Origin: Falsiruegeria mediterranea M17
GTDB lineage: Bacteria > Pseudomonadota > Alphaproteobacteria > Rhodobacterales > Rhodobacteraceae
DNA length: 64,000 nt
NCBI RefSeq assembly: GCF_900302455.1
Contig: NZ_ONZG01000003.1
Location: 248,001 to 312,000 of the forward strand
Direction of reading: 5' to 3'
Shown here: in pieces, positions 51,566 through 61,134 of the stretch
Layout: every line of letters starts with the position of its first letter
How positions within the stretch are numbered: position 1 is the stretch's first letter
Made by a program: the position numbers and the translations under genes
The notes under the pieces: generated by a model
The model's input: only the letters and a program-made list of their open reading frames with translations
Databases searched by the model: none
Told to the model about the DNA's origin: nothing

Positions 51566-53347
51566 GTGACAAAGCCACTGAAAATTGGCGGAGCCAGCGG
51601 GTTCTGGGGAGAGGCCCAGCATGCGACGGCGCAATTGTTGCGCGTGCCCGATCTGGATGTTCTGGTCTATGACTTCCTGGCCGAGGTGACCATGTCGATC
51701 ATGGCCCGTGCCCGGATGAAGGACGCGGACAAAGGCTATGCTGGCGACTTTGTGACGGATGCGATGGGGCGGAACTTGTCGGTGATTGCCGAGAAGGGGG
51801 TCAAGGTTCTGTCCAACGCGGGCGGGGTGAACCCGGTGGCCTGTGCTCAGGCTTTGCGGACCAAGATCGCCGAGGCGGGGCTGAGCCTGCGCGTGGCGGT
51901 GGTCGAAGGCGACGACCTGTTGCCGCGCGCTGCTGAGTTTGCAGGTGAGGTCGAGATGTTTTCCGGTTCGCCGATGCCGCCGGCGGACAAGATTGCTTCG
52001 ATGAACGCCTACATCGGTGCCGCCCCAATCGTGGCCGCGTTGCAGGCGGGGGCGGATATCGTTATCACCGGGCGGTGTGTGGACAGTGCGCTGACACTGG
52101 CCGCGTGTATGCATCATTTTGGCTGGCAGGCTGGGGATCATGATCTGTTGGCAGCGGGATCGCTTGCCGGGCATCTTCTGGAATGTGGGCCGCAGGTGAC
52201 GGGTGGCAACTTCACCGATTGGGAGCTGTCCGGCGACATCGCCAAGATCGGTTATCCCGTGGCCGAATTGAACGCCGACGGTTCGATGATCCTGACCAAG
52301 CCCGAGGGCACCACCGGGTGCGTCACGCCGGCGACTTGTGCCGAGCAGATGCTGTATGAAATCGGCGACCCAAGCGCCTATCTGTTGCCGGATGTTGCCT
52401 GTGATTTTACCCAGGTCGAAATGGAACAAGCGGGCCCGGACCGGGTTCGTGTGACCGGCACCAAGGGGCGGGCACCCACCGGGCAACTCAAGGTTTCGGC
52501 CACCTGGGCGGATGGGTTTCGCGCTGGATTGACCTTTCTTGTCAACGGTCGCGACGCGCGCGCCAAGGCGCAGGCCTTTGCGCAGGCGGGGCTGGACCGT
52601 GCCCGCGCGGTGCTGTCCAAGATGAAAGCGCCGGACTACCGCGAGGTCTCGTTTGAGGCATTTGGCGGCAAGCCCGGTGAGGGCGATTATGAAGAGATTT
52701 CGTTCAAGGCTGCGGTGCATCACGATGATGCGCGCGCCGTTGGGCTGTTTCTGAAAGAGCTGACCGGGGCGGCATTGGCGACACCTCCGGGGCTGCACAT
52801 CTTTACCGCAGGCGGGCGGCCGCGTCCGTCACCGGTTGTTGCCTTGTTCTCGTTTCTGGTTCCCGCGGCTGAGCTGAGGTACCGCATTTCGCTCGATGGC
52901 GAAGCGGTCGCCTTCGAGACGCCCAATCTGCCGCTGTCCCACTTGCCCGATGCAAAAGTTGCTGCGCCACAAGCGCCCGATACCAGCCCAAAGATGACCG
53001 AACGCAGGCTCGAAGACCTTGCCTGGGCCCGGTCCGGCGACAAGGGGAACAAGGCCAATATCGGCGTCATTGCCCGGCATCCCGCTTATCTGCCCTACAT
53101 CTGGGCGGCGCTCAGCACGGATGTGATTGCGGAGCGCTTTACGGACTATCTGCAAGGTGGCATCGACCGCTACCATCTGCCGAGCACGCATTCGATGAAC
53201 ATTCTGTTGCACGATGTGCTGGGGGGCGGCGGCGTCGCCTCGCTGCGCAACGACGCGCAGGGCAAGAGCTATGCCCAAATCCTGCTCGCTACGCCGGTGC
53301 AAATCCCGGCGGGCCTGATCGTCAATTCAAATGAAGGAGGCATCTGA
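51566..53347 (+). CDS. atuA: AtuA-family protein (acyclic terpene utilization, DUF1446)
   Basis: Translation begins at GTG 51566 after AGGGAGGG. The 593-residue protein is a full-length AtuA-type protein: G-G-A-S-G-F-W-G-E, then V-Y-D-F-L-A-E-V-T-M-S-I, K-V-L-S-N-A-G-G-V-N-P and an E-G-D-D-L region. AtuA is required for citronellol/geraniol degradation in pseudomonads, but its chemical step is uncertain. The C-terminal 100 residues form a separate small domain (A-R-S-G-D-K-G-N-K-A-N-I-G). The stop overlaps the carboxylase start (TGATG). Confidence 0.9.
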   Translation: MTKPLKIGGASGFWGEAQHATAQLLRVPDLDVLVYDFLAEVTMSIMARARMKDADKGYAGDFVTDAMGRNLSVIAEKGVKVLSNAGGVNPVACAQALRTKIAEAGLSLRVAVVEGDDLLPRAAEFAGEVEMFSGSPMPPADKIASMNAYIGAAPIVAALQAGADIVITGRCVDSALTLAACMHHFGWQAGDHDLLAAGSLAGHLLECGPQVTGGNFTDWELSGDIAKIGYPVAELNADGSMILTKPEGTTGCVTPATCAEQMLYEIGDPSAYLLPDVACDFTQVEMEQAGPDRVRVTGTKGRAPTGQLKVSATWADGFRAGLTFLVNGRDARAKAQAFAQAGLDRARAVLSKMKAPDYREVSFEAFGGKPGEGDYEEISFKAAVHHDDARAVGLFLKELTGAALATPPGLHIFTAGGRPRPSPVVALFSFLVPAAELRYRISLDGEAVAFETPNLPLSHLPDAKVAAPQAPDTSPKMTERRLEDLAWARSGDKGNKANIGVIARHPAYLPYIWAALSTDVIAERFTDYLQGGIDRYHLPSTHSMNILLHDVLGGGGVASLRNDAQGKSYAQILLATPVQIPAGLIVNSNEGGI

Positions 53348-54966
53348 TGGGTTTTGTCAGCCAGGTCGTTCGTGACTCGGAAAGCTATGCCAAGAACCGT
53401 GCCGACATGCTGGCGCTTGTCGATGAGATGCGCGCGCTTGAAGCGCGACCCGTGGCCCTGTCGGAACAGCGCCGCGATCGGATGGAGGCGCGCGGCCAGA
53501 TCACCCCACGCGACCGTCTGGCGCATCTGCTTGATCCGGGCATGCCGTTCCTGCAAATCCACGGTTTGGCGGGCTATTGTGTGGACAACAAGAACCCCGA
53601 GAAATCGGTGCCGGGTGCTTCGCTGATCATCGGGATCGGTTTCATCTCGGGCGTGCGCTGCATGATCATTGTCGATGATGCGGGTATCAAAGCAGGTTCG
53701 ATGGTTGAGATGTCGGGTGCTGCCTTCCTGAGCGCGCAGGACATGGCGCTGAAACAGAACCTGCCGTTTGTGCACTTGGTGGAAAGCGCCGGGGCCAACC
53801 TGATGGAGTACAAGGTCGAGTTCTGGGCCAATGGCGGCAAGCTGTTCCGCAATCTGGCGCGGCACTCGGCGGCGGGTCTGCCGAATGTGGCGGTGCTGCA
53901 TGGCCCGTCGACGGCGGGTGGGGCCTATATGCCCGGGTTGGCCGATTATGTGGTTGGGGTTAAAAAGAACGGCATGGCCGCTTTGGCCGGGGCTGCGCTG
54001 ACCCATGCAGCGACCGGTGAAAAGGCGAACGACCGGGATTTGGGTGGCTCCGAGATGCACGCGACCACATCCGGTCTGGTGGAATATCTGGCCGAGGATG
54101 ACGCGCACGGGGTGGCTATGGCCCGCGATGTGATGGCGCGGCTGGATTGGAACAAATCCCTACCCGAGCGTCGCGCCAAAAACGTCCAGCCCCCAAAATA
54201 CGACGCGGATGAGATCGCAGGCGTGGTGCCCACCGATTACCGCATCCCCTATGACGTGCGAGAGGTCGTGGCGCGGATTGTGGACGGGTCGGAGTTTGAG
54301 GATTTCAAACCCGGTTATGGCGCGGCAACGGTCTGTTTGCAGGCGGCGATCAACGGCATTTCCGTGGGTATCCTTGGCAACAATGGCCCCCTTGATCCGG
54401 CAGGAGCCAACAAGGCCAGCCAATTCATCCAATTGTGTGGGCAAAGCGATACGCCGCTGATTTTCCTAAATAACATCACCGGCTTCATGGTCGGTACCCA
54501 ATCCGAGCAGGGCGGCATGATCAAGCATGGCGCCAAGATGATCCAGGCCGTCACCTCAGTCGATGTGCCCAAGATCACGCTCTACATCGGGGCCAGCTTC
54601 GGGGCCGGGAACTATGGGATGTGTGGCTATGCCTATGACCCCGATTTCCTCTTTGCCTGGCCCAATGCGGCCACCGGTGTGATGGGTGGCGAGCAGGCCG
54701 CTGGCACGATGGAGATGGTCGCGCGCGCAGGGATGAAGCGCAAAGGCATCGAGCCGGACGAGGATAAACTCAAAATGCAGACGGCGATGATCACACAGCA
54801 TTTCACCAGCCAGGAAGGTGCCTTCTACACCTCGGGTCGCTGTATCGACCATGGGGTGATCGACCCGCGCGACACACGGCGGGTGTTGGGCTTCTGTTTG
54901 GAAACCTGCCTTGAGGGGCGCGCGCGCAAGGTCAAACCGACCTCGTACGGCGTACACAGGTTCTGA
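53347..54966 (+). CDS. acyl-CoA carboxylase carboxyltransferase (beta) subunit, geranyl/methylcrotonyl-CoA type
   Basis: The 539-residue carboxyltransferase has the paired crotonase-like halves of biotin-dependent carboxylases. They include P-F-V-H-L-V-E-S-A-G-A, G-P-S-T-A-G-G-A-Y-M-P-G, and in the C half G-F-M-V-G and G-A-S-F-G-A-G-N-Y-G-M-C-G-Y. It resembles AtuC/LiuB-type enzymes that carboxylate geranyl-CoA or 3-methylcrotonyl-CoA. With the biotin subunit encoded at 55761 it should form the holoenzyme. The AtuA neighbour favours the geranyl-type reading. Confidence 0.88.
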   Translation: MGFVSQVVRDSESYAKNRADMLALVDEMRALEARPVALSEQRRDRMEARGQITPRDRLAHLLDPGMPFLQIHGLAGYCVDNKNPEKSVPGASLIIGIGFISGVRCMIIVDDAGIKAGSMVEMSGAAFLSAQDMALKQNLPFVHLVESAGANLMEYKVEFWANGGKLFRNLARHSAAGLPNVAVLHGPSTAGGAYMPGLADYVVGVKKNGMAALAGAALTHAATGEKANDRDLGGSEMHATTSGLVEYLAEDDAHGVAMARDVMARLDWNKSLPERRAKNVQPPKYDADEIAGVVPTDYRIPYDVREVVARIVDGSEFEDFKPGYGAATVCLQAAINGISVGILGNNGPLDPAGANKASQFIQLCGQSDTPLIFLNNITGFMVGTQSEQGGMIKHGAKMIQAVTSVDVPKITLYIGASFGAGNYGMCGYAYDPDFLFAWPNAATGVMGGEQAAGTMEMVARAGMKRKGIEPDEDKLKMQTAMITQHFTSQEGAFYTSGRCIDHGVIDPRDTRRVLGFCLETCLEGRARKVKPTSYGVHRF

Positions 54967-54968
54967 TC

Positions 54969-55757
54969 ATGTTGCCAACTTCTCAACATCTGGAATTGGA
55001 ACAGGACGGCCCGTGGCTGACTGTCTGGTTCAACGAACCCGAAAAGCGCAACCCGCTGACCAACGACCGTGTCGAGGCGCTGATTGAGCTGTGTTCCGCG
55101 CTGCAAACGGCCCCTTTTCGTGGCGTCACCTTCCGGGGGAGCGGTGGCATCTTTTGCGCCGGTGGCGATCTGAAATCCTTCAAGACGGTGTTTCAGGGCG
55201 GCGCAACAAAAGACGATGTCGTCGCGCTCAGCCTGCGCGCCGCCGATCTGTTCGACGCGGTGGCCGCCTTGCCGCAGTTCACCGTGATGGCGGTTGAGGG
55301 CGCGGTGATGGCGGGCGGTTTTGGTCTGGCCTGCATCGGCGACATGGTGATCGCGGCCCAGGGCACGAAATTCAGCCTGTCCGAGACGCGGATCGGCCTG
55401 ACCCCTGCCCAGATCGCTCCTTTTGTGGTCGCGCGATTGGGTATGCCAGCGGCCCGCCGGATGATGCTGACCGGCGCGATGTTGGACACCGATGCAGCGC
55501 AGGCGGTTGGTCTGGTGGATCAGGTCACAGATGACATGGACGCCGCCCTGACCGCACAACACAAAAAGGTGTTGGCCGCCGCGCCGCAGGCATTGGCGAC
55601 GATCAAACGGCAGTTGGCGGCGCTGCCGTTTCAGACCCGCGATGAACAGCGTCAGATGGCGGCGGATACGTTCGCAGACCGCATGCTCTCGGACGAGGCG
55701 CGCGAAGGTATTTCCGCATTCTTCGACAAACGCAAACCAAATTGGGCAGGGGGATAA
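54969..55757 (+). CDS. enoyl-CoA hydratase/isomerase family protein (AtuE-like by context)
   Basis: The 262-residue crotonase-fold protein has an oxyanion-hole motif in I-F-C-A-G-G-D-L-K and the conserved A-V-E-G-A-V-M-A-G-G-F-G-L-A. S-E-T-R-I-G-L-T-P-A follows with a catalytic-position glutamate. In the Atu pathway AtuE hydrates isohexenylglutaconyl-CoA, and the location between the two carboxylase subunits matches that role. It starts two bases after the beta subunit stop. Confidence 0.85.
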   Translation: MLPTSQHLELEQDGPWLTVWFNEPEKRNPLTNDRVEALIELCSALQTAPFRGVTFRGSGGIFCAGGDLKSFKTVFQGGATKDDVVALSLRAADLFDAVAALPQFTVMAVEGAVMAGGFGLACIGDMVIAAQGTKFSLSETRIGLTPAQIAPFVVARLGMPAARRMMLTGAMLDTDAAQAVGLVDQVTDDMDAALTAQHKKVLAAAPQALATIKRQLAALPFQTRDEQRQMAADTFADRMLSDEAREGISAFFDKRKPNWAGG

Positions 55758-55760
55758 CCC

Positions 55761-57737
55761 ATGGCATTTGACACACTCCTTGTGGCGAACCGGGGCGAGA
55801 TTGCCGCCCGCGTGATCCGCTCGGCGCAATCCCTCGGCTTGCGCGCGGTGGCGGTCTACACAACCGCAGACGCCAAGGCCCCCCATGTGGCCATTGCAGA
55901 CGAGGCCGTCTGGATCGGCGAGGGGCCAGTGGGCGACAGCTATCTGGTTGGTGACAAAATCCTGGAAGCCGCGCAGCAGACCGGTGCAGGTGCGATCCAC
56001 CCCGGTTATGGCTTCTTGTCCGAAAACTCCGAGTTCGCGCAGGCGGTCGAAGGTGCCGGGCTGACCTTCATTGGGCCCGAGCCCAAAGCGATCCTGTCGA
56101 TGGGCAACAAGGCCGAAGCCAAGCGTCTGATGATCGTCGCCGGGGTGCCGTGTGTACCGGGCTATGAGGGCGAGGATCAGTCTGATGCGGTTCTGATTGG
56201 GGCGGCAGGAAAAATCGGGTTCCCGATCATGGTCAAAGCCGCTGCCGGTGGCGGTGGACGCGGCATGCGGCTGGTGCACGACAGCGCAGATCTGGCCGAG
56301 GCGATCACGCTGGCGCGGTCTGAGGCGGAAAACGCTTTTGGCTCGGGCGAGTTGATCCTGGAAAAGGCAATCACCCGTCCACGCCACGTGGAAATTCAGG
56401 TCTTTGCCGACACCCACGGCAATGTGATCCATCTGGGCGAGCGTGATTGTTCCGTGCAGCGCCGCCACCAAAAGGTGGTCGAAGAAGCCCCGTGCCCGGT
56501 CATGACGCCCGAACTGCGCGGCCGTATGGGGGCAGCGGCAGTGGATGCCGCCCGCGCAGTGGACTATCGCGGGGCCGGTACGGTGGAGTTTCTGCTGGAT
56601 GGCTACGGCGCATTCTATTTCCTTGAGATGAACACCCGATTGCAGGTGGAACATCCCGTGACAGAACTGGTCACAGGCCTTGATCTGGTGGCGATGCAAA
56701 TCGCCGTGGCGCAGGGCGAACCCCTGCCGTTGACCCAAGACGATGTAACCCTGACCGGCCACGCCATCGAGGTGCGTCTTTACGCCGAAGACCCCGCCAA
56801 TGACTACCTGCCCGCAACCGGCCCCATCGACCTCTGGCAACCTGCCAGCGGTCCCGGCGTGCGTGTCGATGCCGGTGTCGTCACGGGGCAAGAGGTGTCG
56901 CCCTTCTATGACCCAATGCTGGCCAAGCTGATCGCCCATGGCCCCACCCGCGAAGCGGCTAGGGCGCGGTTGATCAAAGCCGTGAAGGACTCGGTGCTGT
57001 TGGGCACCGTCACCAACTCGGCATTCTTGGCGGATGTCCTGGGACAAGGCGCCTTTGCCAAGGGTGAGGCGACAACGGCCTTCCTGGATCAGGCCTATCC
57101 CGATGGTTTCCCGGCGACACAAGCCAGCCCGGCAAATGTGGTCTTGGCGCTGGCCTTGCTGCTGGATGCAGATCGGCAGCGCACCAAGCAAGCGGCAGGC
57201 TATGTCTCGGACGACCAGTTGGGCTGGTCCAGTGCCGCGCTGTTGCCTTTGCATGTGCCGCTGACCTTCGGAGAAGAGGAACTGACACCACGCGCTCTGG
57301 CCAAGCCGGATGGCTGGATGGTCTGGGTTGGCGACGATCAGTTTGACGTGTCCTTTGCCGACTGCAGAAATGGTCAAATCCGCGCGCGGATCAATGATCA
57401 GACCGTCGATTTGGTGGCCCATGTCACCCGAGACGCAGTGCAGATTGCCGTTGAGGCCGAGCGCCTTGTCTTCCGCCGTCCGCGCCCTGGTGCGCAGGAC
57501 GATACCGCTGCCGCCGGGGGGCGCGTCGTGGCGCCGATGCCGGGCCTGGTGGTCGAGGTGCAGGCCGAGCCTGGGGTGATGGTCACAAAGGGTGACCGCC
57601 TTGCGGTTTTGGAAGCGATGAAGATGCAACATCAGATCACCGCTGCCGTCGATGGCACGGTGGCCGCCGTTCACGTCAAGGCGGGGCAGCAGCTGACTGC
57701 GGGCGACGTGATGATCGAGATTGAGGAGAGTGAGTAA
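55761..57737 (+). CDS. acyl-CoA carboxylase biotin-containing (alpha) subunit
   Basis: The 658-residue protein has a biotin carboxylase domain (about 1-445) and a C-terminal biotin carrier domain. In the first, the ATP-grasp loop is A-A-A-G-G-G-G-R-G-M-R and E-M-N-T-R-L-Q-V-E-H is the active site. The carrier has the biotinylation motif E-A-M-K-M-Q-H about 40 residues before the end. It carboxylates biotin with ATP and bicarbonate and delivers CO2 to the beta subunit. The next gene follows immediately after its stop. Confidence 0.92.
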   Translation: MAFDTLLVANRGEIAARVIRSAQSLGLRAVAVYTTADAKAPHVAIADEAVWIGEGPVGDSYLVGDKILEAAQQTGAGAIHPGYGFLSENSEFAQAVEGAGLTFIGPEPKAILSMGNKAEAKRLMIVAGVPCVPGYEGEDQSDAVLIGAAGKIGFPIMVKAAAGGGGRGMRLVHDSADLAEAITLARSEAENAFGSGELILEKAITRPRHVEIQVFADTHGNVIHLGERDCSVQRRHQKVVEEAPCPVMTPELRGRMGAAAVDAARAVDYRGAGTVEFLLDGYGAFYFLEMNTRLQVEHPVTELVTGLDLVAMQIAVAQGEPLPLTQDDVTLTGHAIEVRLYAEDPANDYLPATGPIDLWQPASGPGVRVDAGVVTGQEVSPFYDPMLAKLIAHGPTREAARARLIKAVKDSVLLGTVTNSAFLADVLGQGAFAKGEATTAFLDQAYPDGFPATQASPANVVLALALLLDADRQRTKQAAGYVSDDQLGWSSAALLPLHVPLTFGEEELTPRALAKPDGWMVWVGDDQFDVSFADCRNGQIRARINDQTVDLVAHVTRDAVQIAVEAERLVFRRPRPGAQDDTAAAGGRVVAPMPGLVVEVQAEPGVMVTKGDRLAVLEAMKMQHQITAAVDGTVAAVHVKAGQQLTAGDVMIEIEESE

Positions 57738-58865
57738 ATGAATTCAGATCTGTGTCGCCAGCTTGGCATCGAATTTCCCCTGTTTGCTTTCAGCCATTGC
57801 CGCGATGTTGTGGCGGCTGTCAGCCGTGCTGGGGGCATGGGCGTCTTTGGCGCCGTCATGTACACGCCCGAGCAATTGCGGACCGAACTGGAATGGATCG
57901 ACGCCCATTGTGATGGCAAACCCTATGGCGTCGACCTGATTGTTCCGACCTCGATCCAGAAGCAGGGTTCCGAGCCATCAGATGAGGCCCTGTTGGGTGC
58001 CGTGCCTGCGGAACATGTGGACTTCGCCAATCAGGTACTGAGCCAATACGGTGTTGCAGCAGACGATCTGGATGGTGCGCGCAAGGATTTGCTGCATTTC
58101 TCGCATAACATGAACAGCGCAGGCGCGCAGGAGATGCTTGATGTGGCGTTTTCCTTTCCGATCAAGCTGATCGCCAACGCCTTGGGAACGCCGCCGCAGA
58201 TCATGATCGACCGCGCCCGCGAGGCAGGCGTTCCTGTGGCCGCCCTGGTGGGGGCCAGGAAACATGCCGAGTTGCAGGTGGCGGCAGGGGTGGACATCCT
58301 TGTGGCAGCAGGCGGCGAAGCGGGCGGTCATTGCGGAGAGATCTCGACCATGGTCCTGGTACCCGAGGTCGTTTCGGTCGCCAAAGGCACGCCGGTTCTG
58401 GCCGCCGGCGGCATCGTTACGGGCGCACAGATGGCGGCGGCCATGGCGATGGGGGCAGCCGGGGCTTGGTGCGGGTCGGTCTGGTTAACCACGGCCGAAG
58501 GCGAGCCGCCGCAGCAGATCAAGGACAAGATGCTTGCCGCAACCTCGTCTGACACGGTGCGGTCCCGCTCGCGCACGGGCAAAGGATCGCGACAGTTGAA
58601 ATCCGCCTGGACCGACGCGTGGGAGGCGAAGGGGCCGACGCCGCTGCCGATGCCGCTGCAGTCACTTGTGTCCGAGCCTGCGTTGCGCAAGGTCGAAAAG
58701 CTGGCGCAATCCGGGCACGACGGCGCGGCAGAGCTGTCGACCTATTGGGTCGGTCAGGGCGTGGGGCTGATGAACCAGGCGACGTCGACCGCGGCGGTGG
58801 TACAGGATTTCAAAGAGGACTACCTGACAGCGGTGGAACGCTTGATGGCAACATTGGCGGAATAG
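57738..58865 (+). CDS. nitronate monooxygenase family protein
   Basis: The 375-residue TIM-barrel FMN enzyme matches the nitronate monooxygenase/2-nitropropane dioxygenase family, with G-G-M-G-V-F-G near the start. FMN-site stretches include L-V-A-A-G-G-E-A-G-G-H and V-L-A-A-G-G-I-V-T-G-A-Q. Its first base follows the carboxylase stop directly. Family members oxidise nitronates or act as reductases; a role in this pathway is not known. A related step on the carboxylated intermediate is possible. Confidence 0.85.
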   Translation: MNSDLCRQLGIEFPLFAFSHCRDVVAAVSRAGGMGVFGAVMYTPEQLRTELEWIDAHCDGKPYGVDLIVPTSIQKQGSEPSDEALLGAVPAEHVDFANQVLSQYGVAADDLDGARKDLLHFSHNMNSAGAQEMLDVAFSFPIKLIANALGTPPQIMIDRAREAGVPVAALVGARKHAELQVAAGVDILVAAGGEAGGHCGEISTMVLVPEVVSVAKGTPVLAAGGIVTGAQMAAAMAMGAAGAWCGSVWLTTAEGEPPQQIKDKMLAATSSDTVRSRSRTGKGSRQLKSAWTDAWEAKGPTPLPMPLQSLVSEPALRKVEKLAQSGHDGAAELSTYWVGQGVGLMNQATSTAAVVQDFKEDYLTAVERLMATLAE

Positions 58866-58877
58866 GGGGAGGAACAA

Positions 58878-59666
58878 ATGGAACAGGCAACGGATTTTCT
58901 GGCCGAGAGCGAGGCGCTGAATGCTGCATTTGACGGTGTCTCGGGCGATCAGTGGGAGACCGCAACCCAGTTCAAAGGGTGGACCCTGAATGACGTGTTG
59001 GTGCATCTGCATTTCTGGAATCAGATGGCGGATTTGTCCTTGATGGACGAGGCGGCGTTTCAGGCGCGGTTGGCTGAGACCTTTGCCGGGATCGGCAAAA
59101 ACGGGTTCAGGGCAACAGAAAATGGCATGATCACCCTGCGTGGGGACGAGCTGCGTGCTGCGTGGCAGGACCTTTACCGCGATATCGGCGCCCGTTGGGT
59201 TGATCTGGACCCCAAACAGCGCGTCAAATGGGCGGGTCCGGATATGTCGGTGCGGTCTTCGATCACGGCGCGCCAGATGGAAACTTGGGCCCATGGCCAA
59301 GAGGTGTTTGATGTTCTGGGTCTGCGGCGGGAAGAGCAGGACCGGGTCAAGAACATCGTTGTTTTGGGCGTGAACACCTTTGGCTGGGCGTACAAGGTCA
59401 ACGGCCGGGACGTGCCGTCGGTCATGCCTAGGCTGGAGCTGACGGCCCCGTCCGGTGCGGTCTGGGAATTCGGCGAGCCGGGTGACAACAAGATCAGCGG
59501 ATCCGCGGTGGAATTTGCACAGGTTTCGGCCCAGACCCGTAATGTTGCTGACACTGATTTGCAGGTCGAAGGACCGGTGGCCACCGAATGGATGTCTATC
59601 GCCCAGTGTTTTGCAGGGGGCGCTGAGGCGCCTCCGGCCAAGGGTGCTCGTCACCGCACGACGTAA
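58878..59666 (+). CDS. TIGR03084-family (DinB-like) protein
   Basis: The 262-residue protein matches the TIGR03084 group of the DinB/mycothiol-maleylpyruvate isomerase superfamily. It contains W-T-L-N-D-V-L-V-H-L-H-F-W-N and E-T-W-A-H-G-Q-E-V-F-D in the helical N domain, whose histidines could bind a metal. A small C-terminal domain follows. The function is unknown. It is the last gene of the Atu-like operon, twelve bases after the nitronate monooxygenase gene, and is followed by the first 130-nt repeat. Confidence 0.82.
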   Translation: MEQATDFLAESEALNAAFDGVSGDQWETATQFKGWTLNDVLVHLHFWNQMADLSLMDEAAFQARLAETFAGIGKNGFRATENGMITLRGDELRAAWQDLYRDIGARWVDLDPKQRVKWAGPDMSVRSSITARQMETWAHGQEVFDVLGLRREEQDRVKNIVVLGVNTFGWAYKVNGRDVPSVMPRLELTAPSGAVWEFGEPGDNKISGSAVEFAQVSAQTRNVADTDLQVEGPVATEWMSIAQCFAGGAEAPPAKGARHRTT

Positions 59667-59683
59667 AGCACTGGCAAAGCAAG

Positions 59684-59813
59684 GGGAACCCCCGCCCGTC
59701 GTCGGTGTTTCTCGCGAAACATCTCCTCCCGTTGGGCCAGGCTCAGATGGGCTTTGCCCATCTGAGCCTGGCCCCCGCCGTCCGCAGGACGCAAGGCCGA
59801 TAGGCCGCGCAGG
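59684..59813 (+). repeat. 130-nt structured intergenic repeat, copy A
   Basis: The element has a 50-base left part, a perfect 19-bp stem with a TTT loop (59734-59774), and a 39-base right part ending GCGCAGG. The left part ends ACATCTCCTCCCGTTGG. The right part holds its own small hairpin (CGTCC-GCA-GGACG). Copy B at 61135-61264 has the same length and near-identical flanks but a different stem sequence. It begins 18 bp after the TIGR03084 stop. Confidence 0.85.
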
Positions 59814-59971
59814 GAGTGGAGTGATGGGTTCCGCCGTGAAGCACCTACGAACAGCGTCTCGACAGAAAAGGACGTTGCGTAGAAGCTCCAGGACGCGACG
59901 TCACCCAGATTGGTTTGAGGCAGCCAGGCAGGTAACCTGTTGGCAACTTGAGATTTAGGAGGACGCGCAGG
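59814..59971. other. leader region before the acyl-CoA dehydrogenase
   Basis: These 158 bases after repeat copy A hold no gene that I recognise. A small palindrome CAGGT-a-ACCTG lies near 59930-59940. The AGGAGG that serves the next gene is at its end. Confidence 0.4.
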
Positions 59972-61129
59972 ATGACGCTCTTTACCCCGACGGCCGAATG
60001 GGTCACCGAAGAACACAAGATGTTTGCCGAGATGTCCGGCCGGTTCCTGGATGACGAGCTGGTTCCGAACATCGAGACCTGGAATGGCAATGGCGTGGTC
60101 GATCGCGCGTTTTGGAACAAGGTAGGCGAAGCGGGTCTGATGGGCGGCACCATCGCCGAAGAATACGGTGGTGTTGGCGGCGGCATGGGGTTTGACTCGG
60201 TCCTGATGTATGAACAGGCCGCCCGTGGGGACAGTGGCTGGGGCTTTGGCATCCAGTCCATCGTCATGCATTACATCGCGGGCTACGGCAGCGAAGAACA
60301 GAAACAGAAATGGTTGCCCAAGCTGGTTTCGGGCGAAATGGTTGGCGCGATTGCCATGACTGAACCGGGCACGGGGTCCGATTTGCAGTCGGTGCGCACG
60401 ACCGCCGAGAAGGATGGCAACCATTACAAGATCAACGGCTCCAAGATCTTTATCACCAACGGCCAGACGGCTGATCTGATCATTGTGGTGGCCAAGACGG
60501 ACAAGACACAAGGCGCAAAAGGCGTATCCTTGATCGGCGTCGAGACGAAGGGCACCGATGGGTTCCGCCGTGGTCGAAACCTCAAGAAATTGGGGATGAA
60601 GGCCAACGACACCGCCGAGCTCTTCTTTGAGGACGTCAAGGTGCCGATGACCAACCTGATCGGTCCAGAAGAAGGTCAGGGCTTTTACCAATTGATGAAA
60701 CAGTTGCCTTGGGAACGCCTGACCATCGGGATCATGGCCCTGGGCGCCATCGACTTCGCCATTGCCGAGACGGTGAAATACACTCAGGAACGCAAGGCGT
60801 TTGGGCAGCGCGTGATGGATTTCCAGAACACGCGCTTCAAGCTTGCGGAATGCAAGACTAAAGCCGAACTGCTGCGCAGCTTTGTCAACGACTGCATTGC
60901 CCGCCTGGAACAGGGCAAGCTGGATGCGACCACAGCGTCGATGGTGAAATACTGGGGGTCCGAAGTGCAGAACGAAGTGATGCACGAATGCCTGCAACTC
61001 TTTGGCGGCTACGGTTTCATGATGGAATACCCCATCGCTCGCCTCTATGCCGACGCACGCGTTCAGATGATCTACGGCGGCACCAATGAGGTGATGAAAG
61101 AGCTCATCGCTCGTTCTTTGGACGTCTGA
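59972..61129 (+). CDS. acyl-CoA dehydrogenase
   Basis: ATG 59972 follows AGGAGG. The 385-residue flavoenzyme has A-M-T-E-P-G-T-G-S-D in the beta domain and R-K-A-F-G-Q-R-V in the C-terminal domain. Q-L-F-G-G-Y-G-F follows, with the catalytic-base region I-Y-G-G-T-N-E. It forms the 2,3 double bond in acyl-CoA and passes electrons to ETF. It is only distantly like the dehydrogenase at 49658. The gene stands alone between two copies of the 130-nt repeat, so it is a separate unit beside the Atu-like operon. Confidence 0.92.
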   Translation: MTLFTPTAEWVTEEHKMFAEMSGRFLDDELVPNIETWNGNGVVDRAFWNKVGEAGLMGGTIAEEYGGVGGGMGFDSVLMYEQAARGDSGWGFGIQSIVMHYIAGYGSEEQKQKWLPKLVSGEMVGAIAMTEPGTGSDLQSVRTTAEKDGNHYKINGSKIFITNGQTADLIIVVAKTDKTQGAKGVSLIGVETKGTDGFRRGRNLKKLGMKANDTAELFFEDVKVPMTNLIGPEEGQGFYQLMKQLPWERLTIGIMALGAIDFAIAETVKYTQERKAFGQRVMDFQNTRFKLAECKTKAELLRSFVNDCIARLEQGKLDATTASMVKYWGSEVQNEVMHECLQLFGGYGFMMEYPIARLYADARVQMIYGGTNEVMKELIARSLDV

Positions 61130-61134
61130 GACGA

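Noticed and set aside
54825-57674. Open frame of about 950 codons on the minus strand opposite the carboxylase genes
   Set aside because: It runs across three well-defined genes on the other strand. Its His/Gln/Arg-rich composition is typical of antisense shadows.
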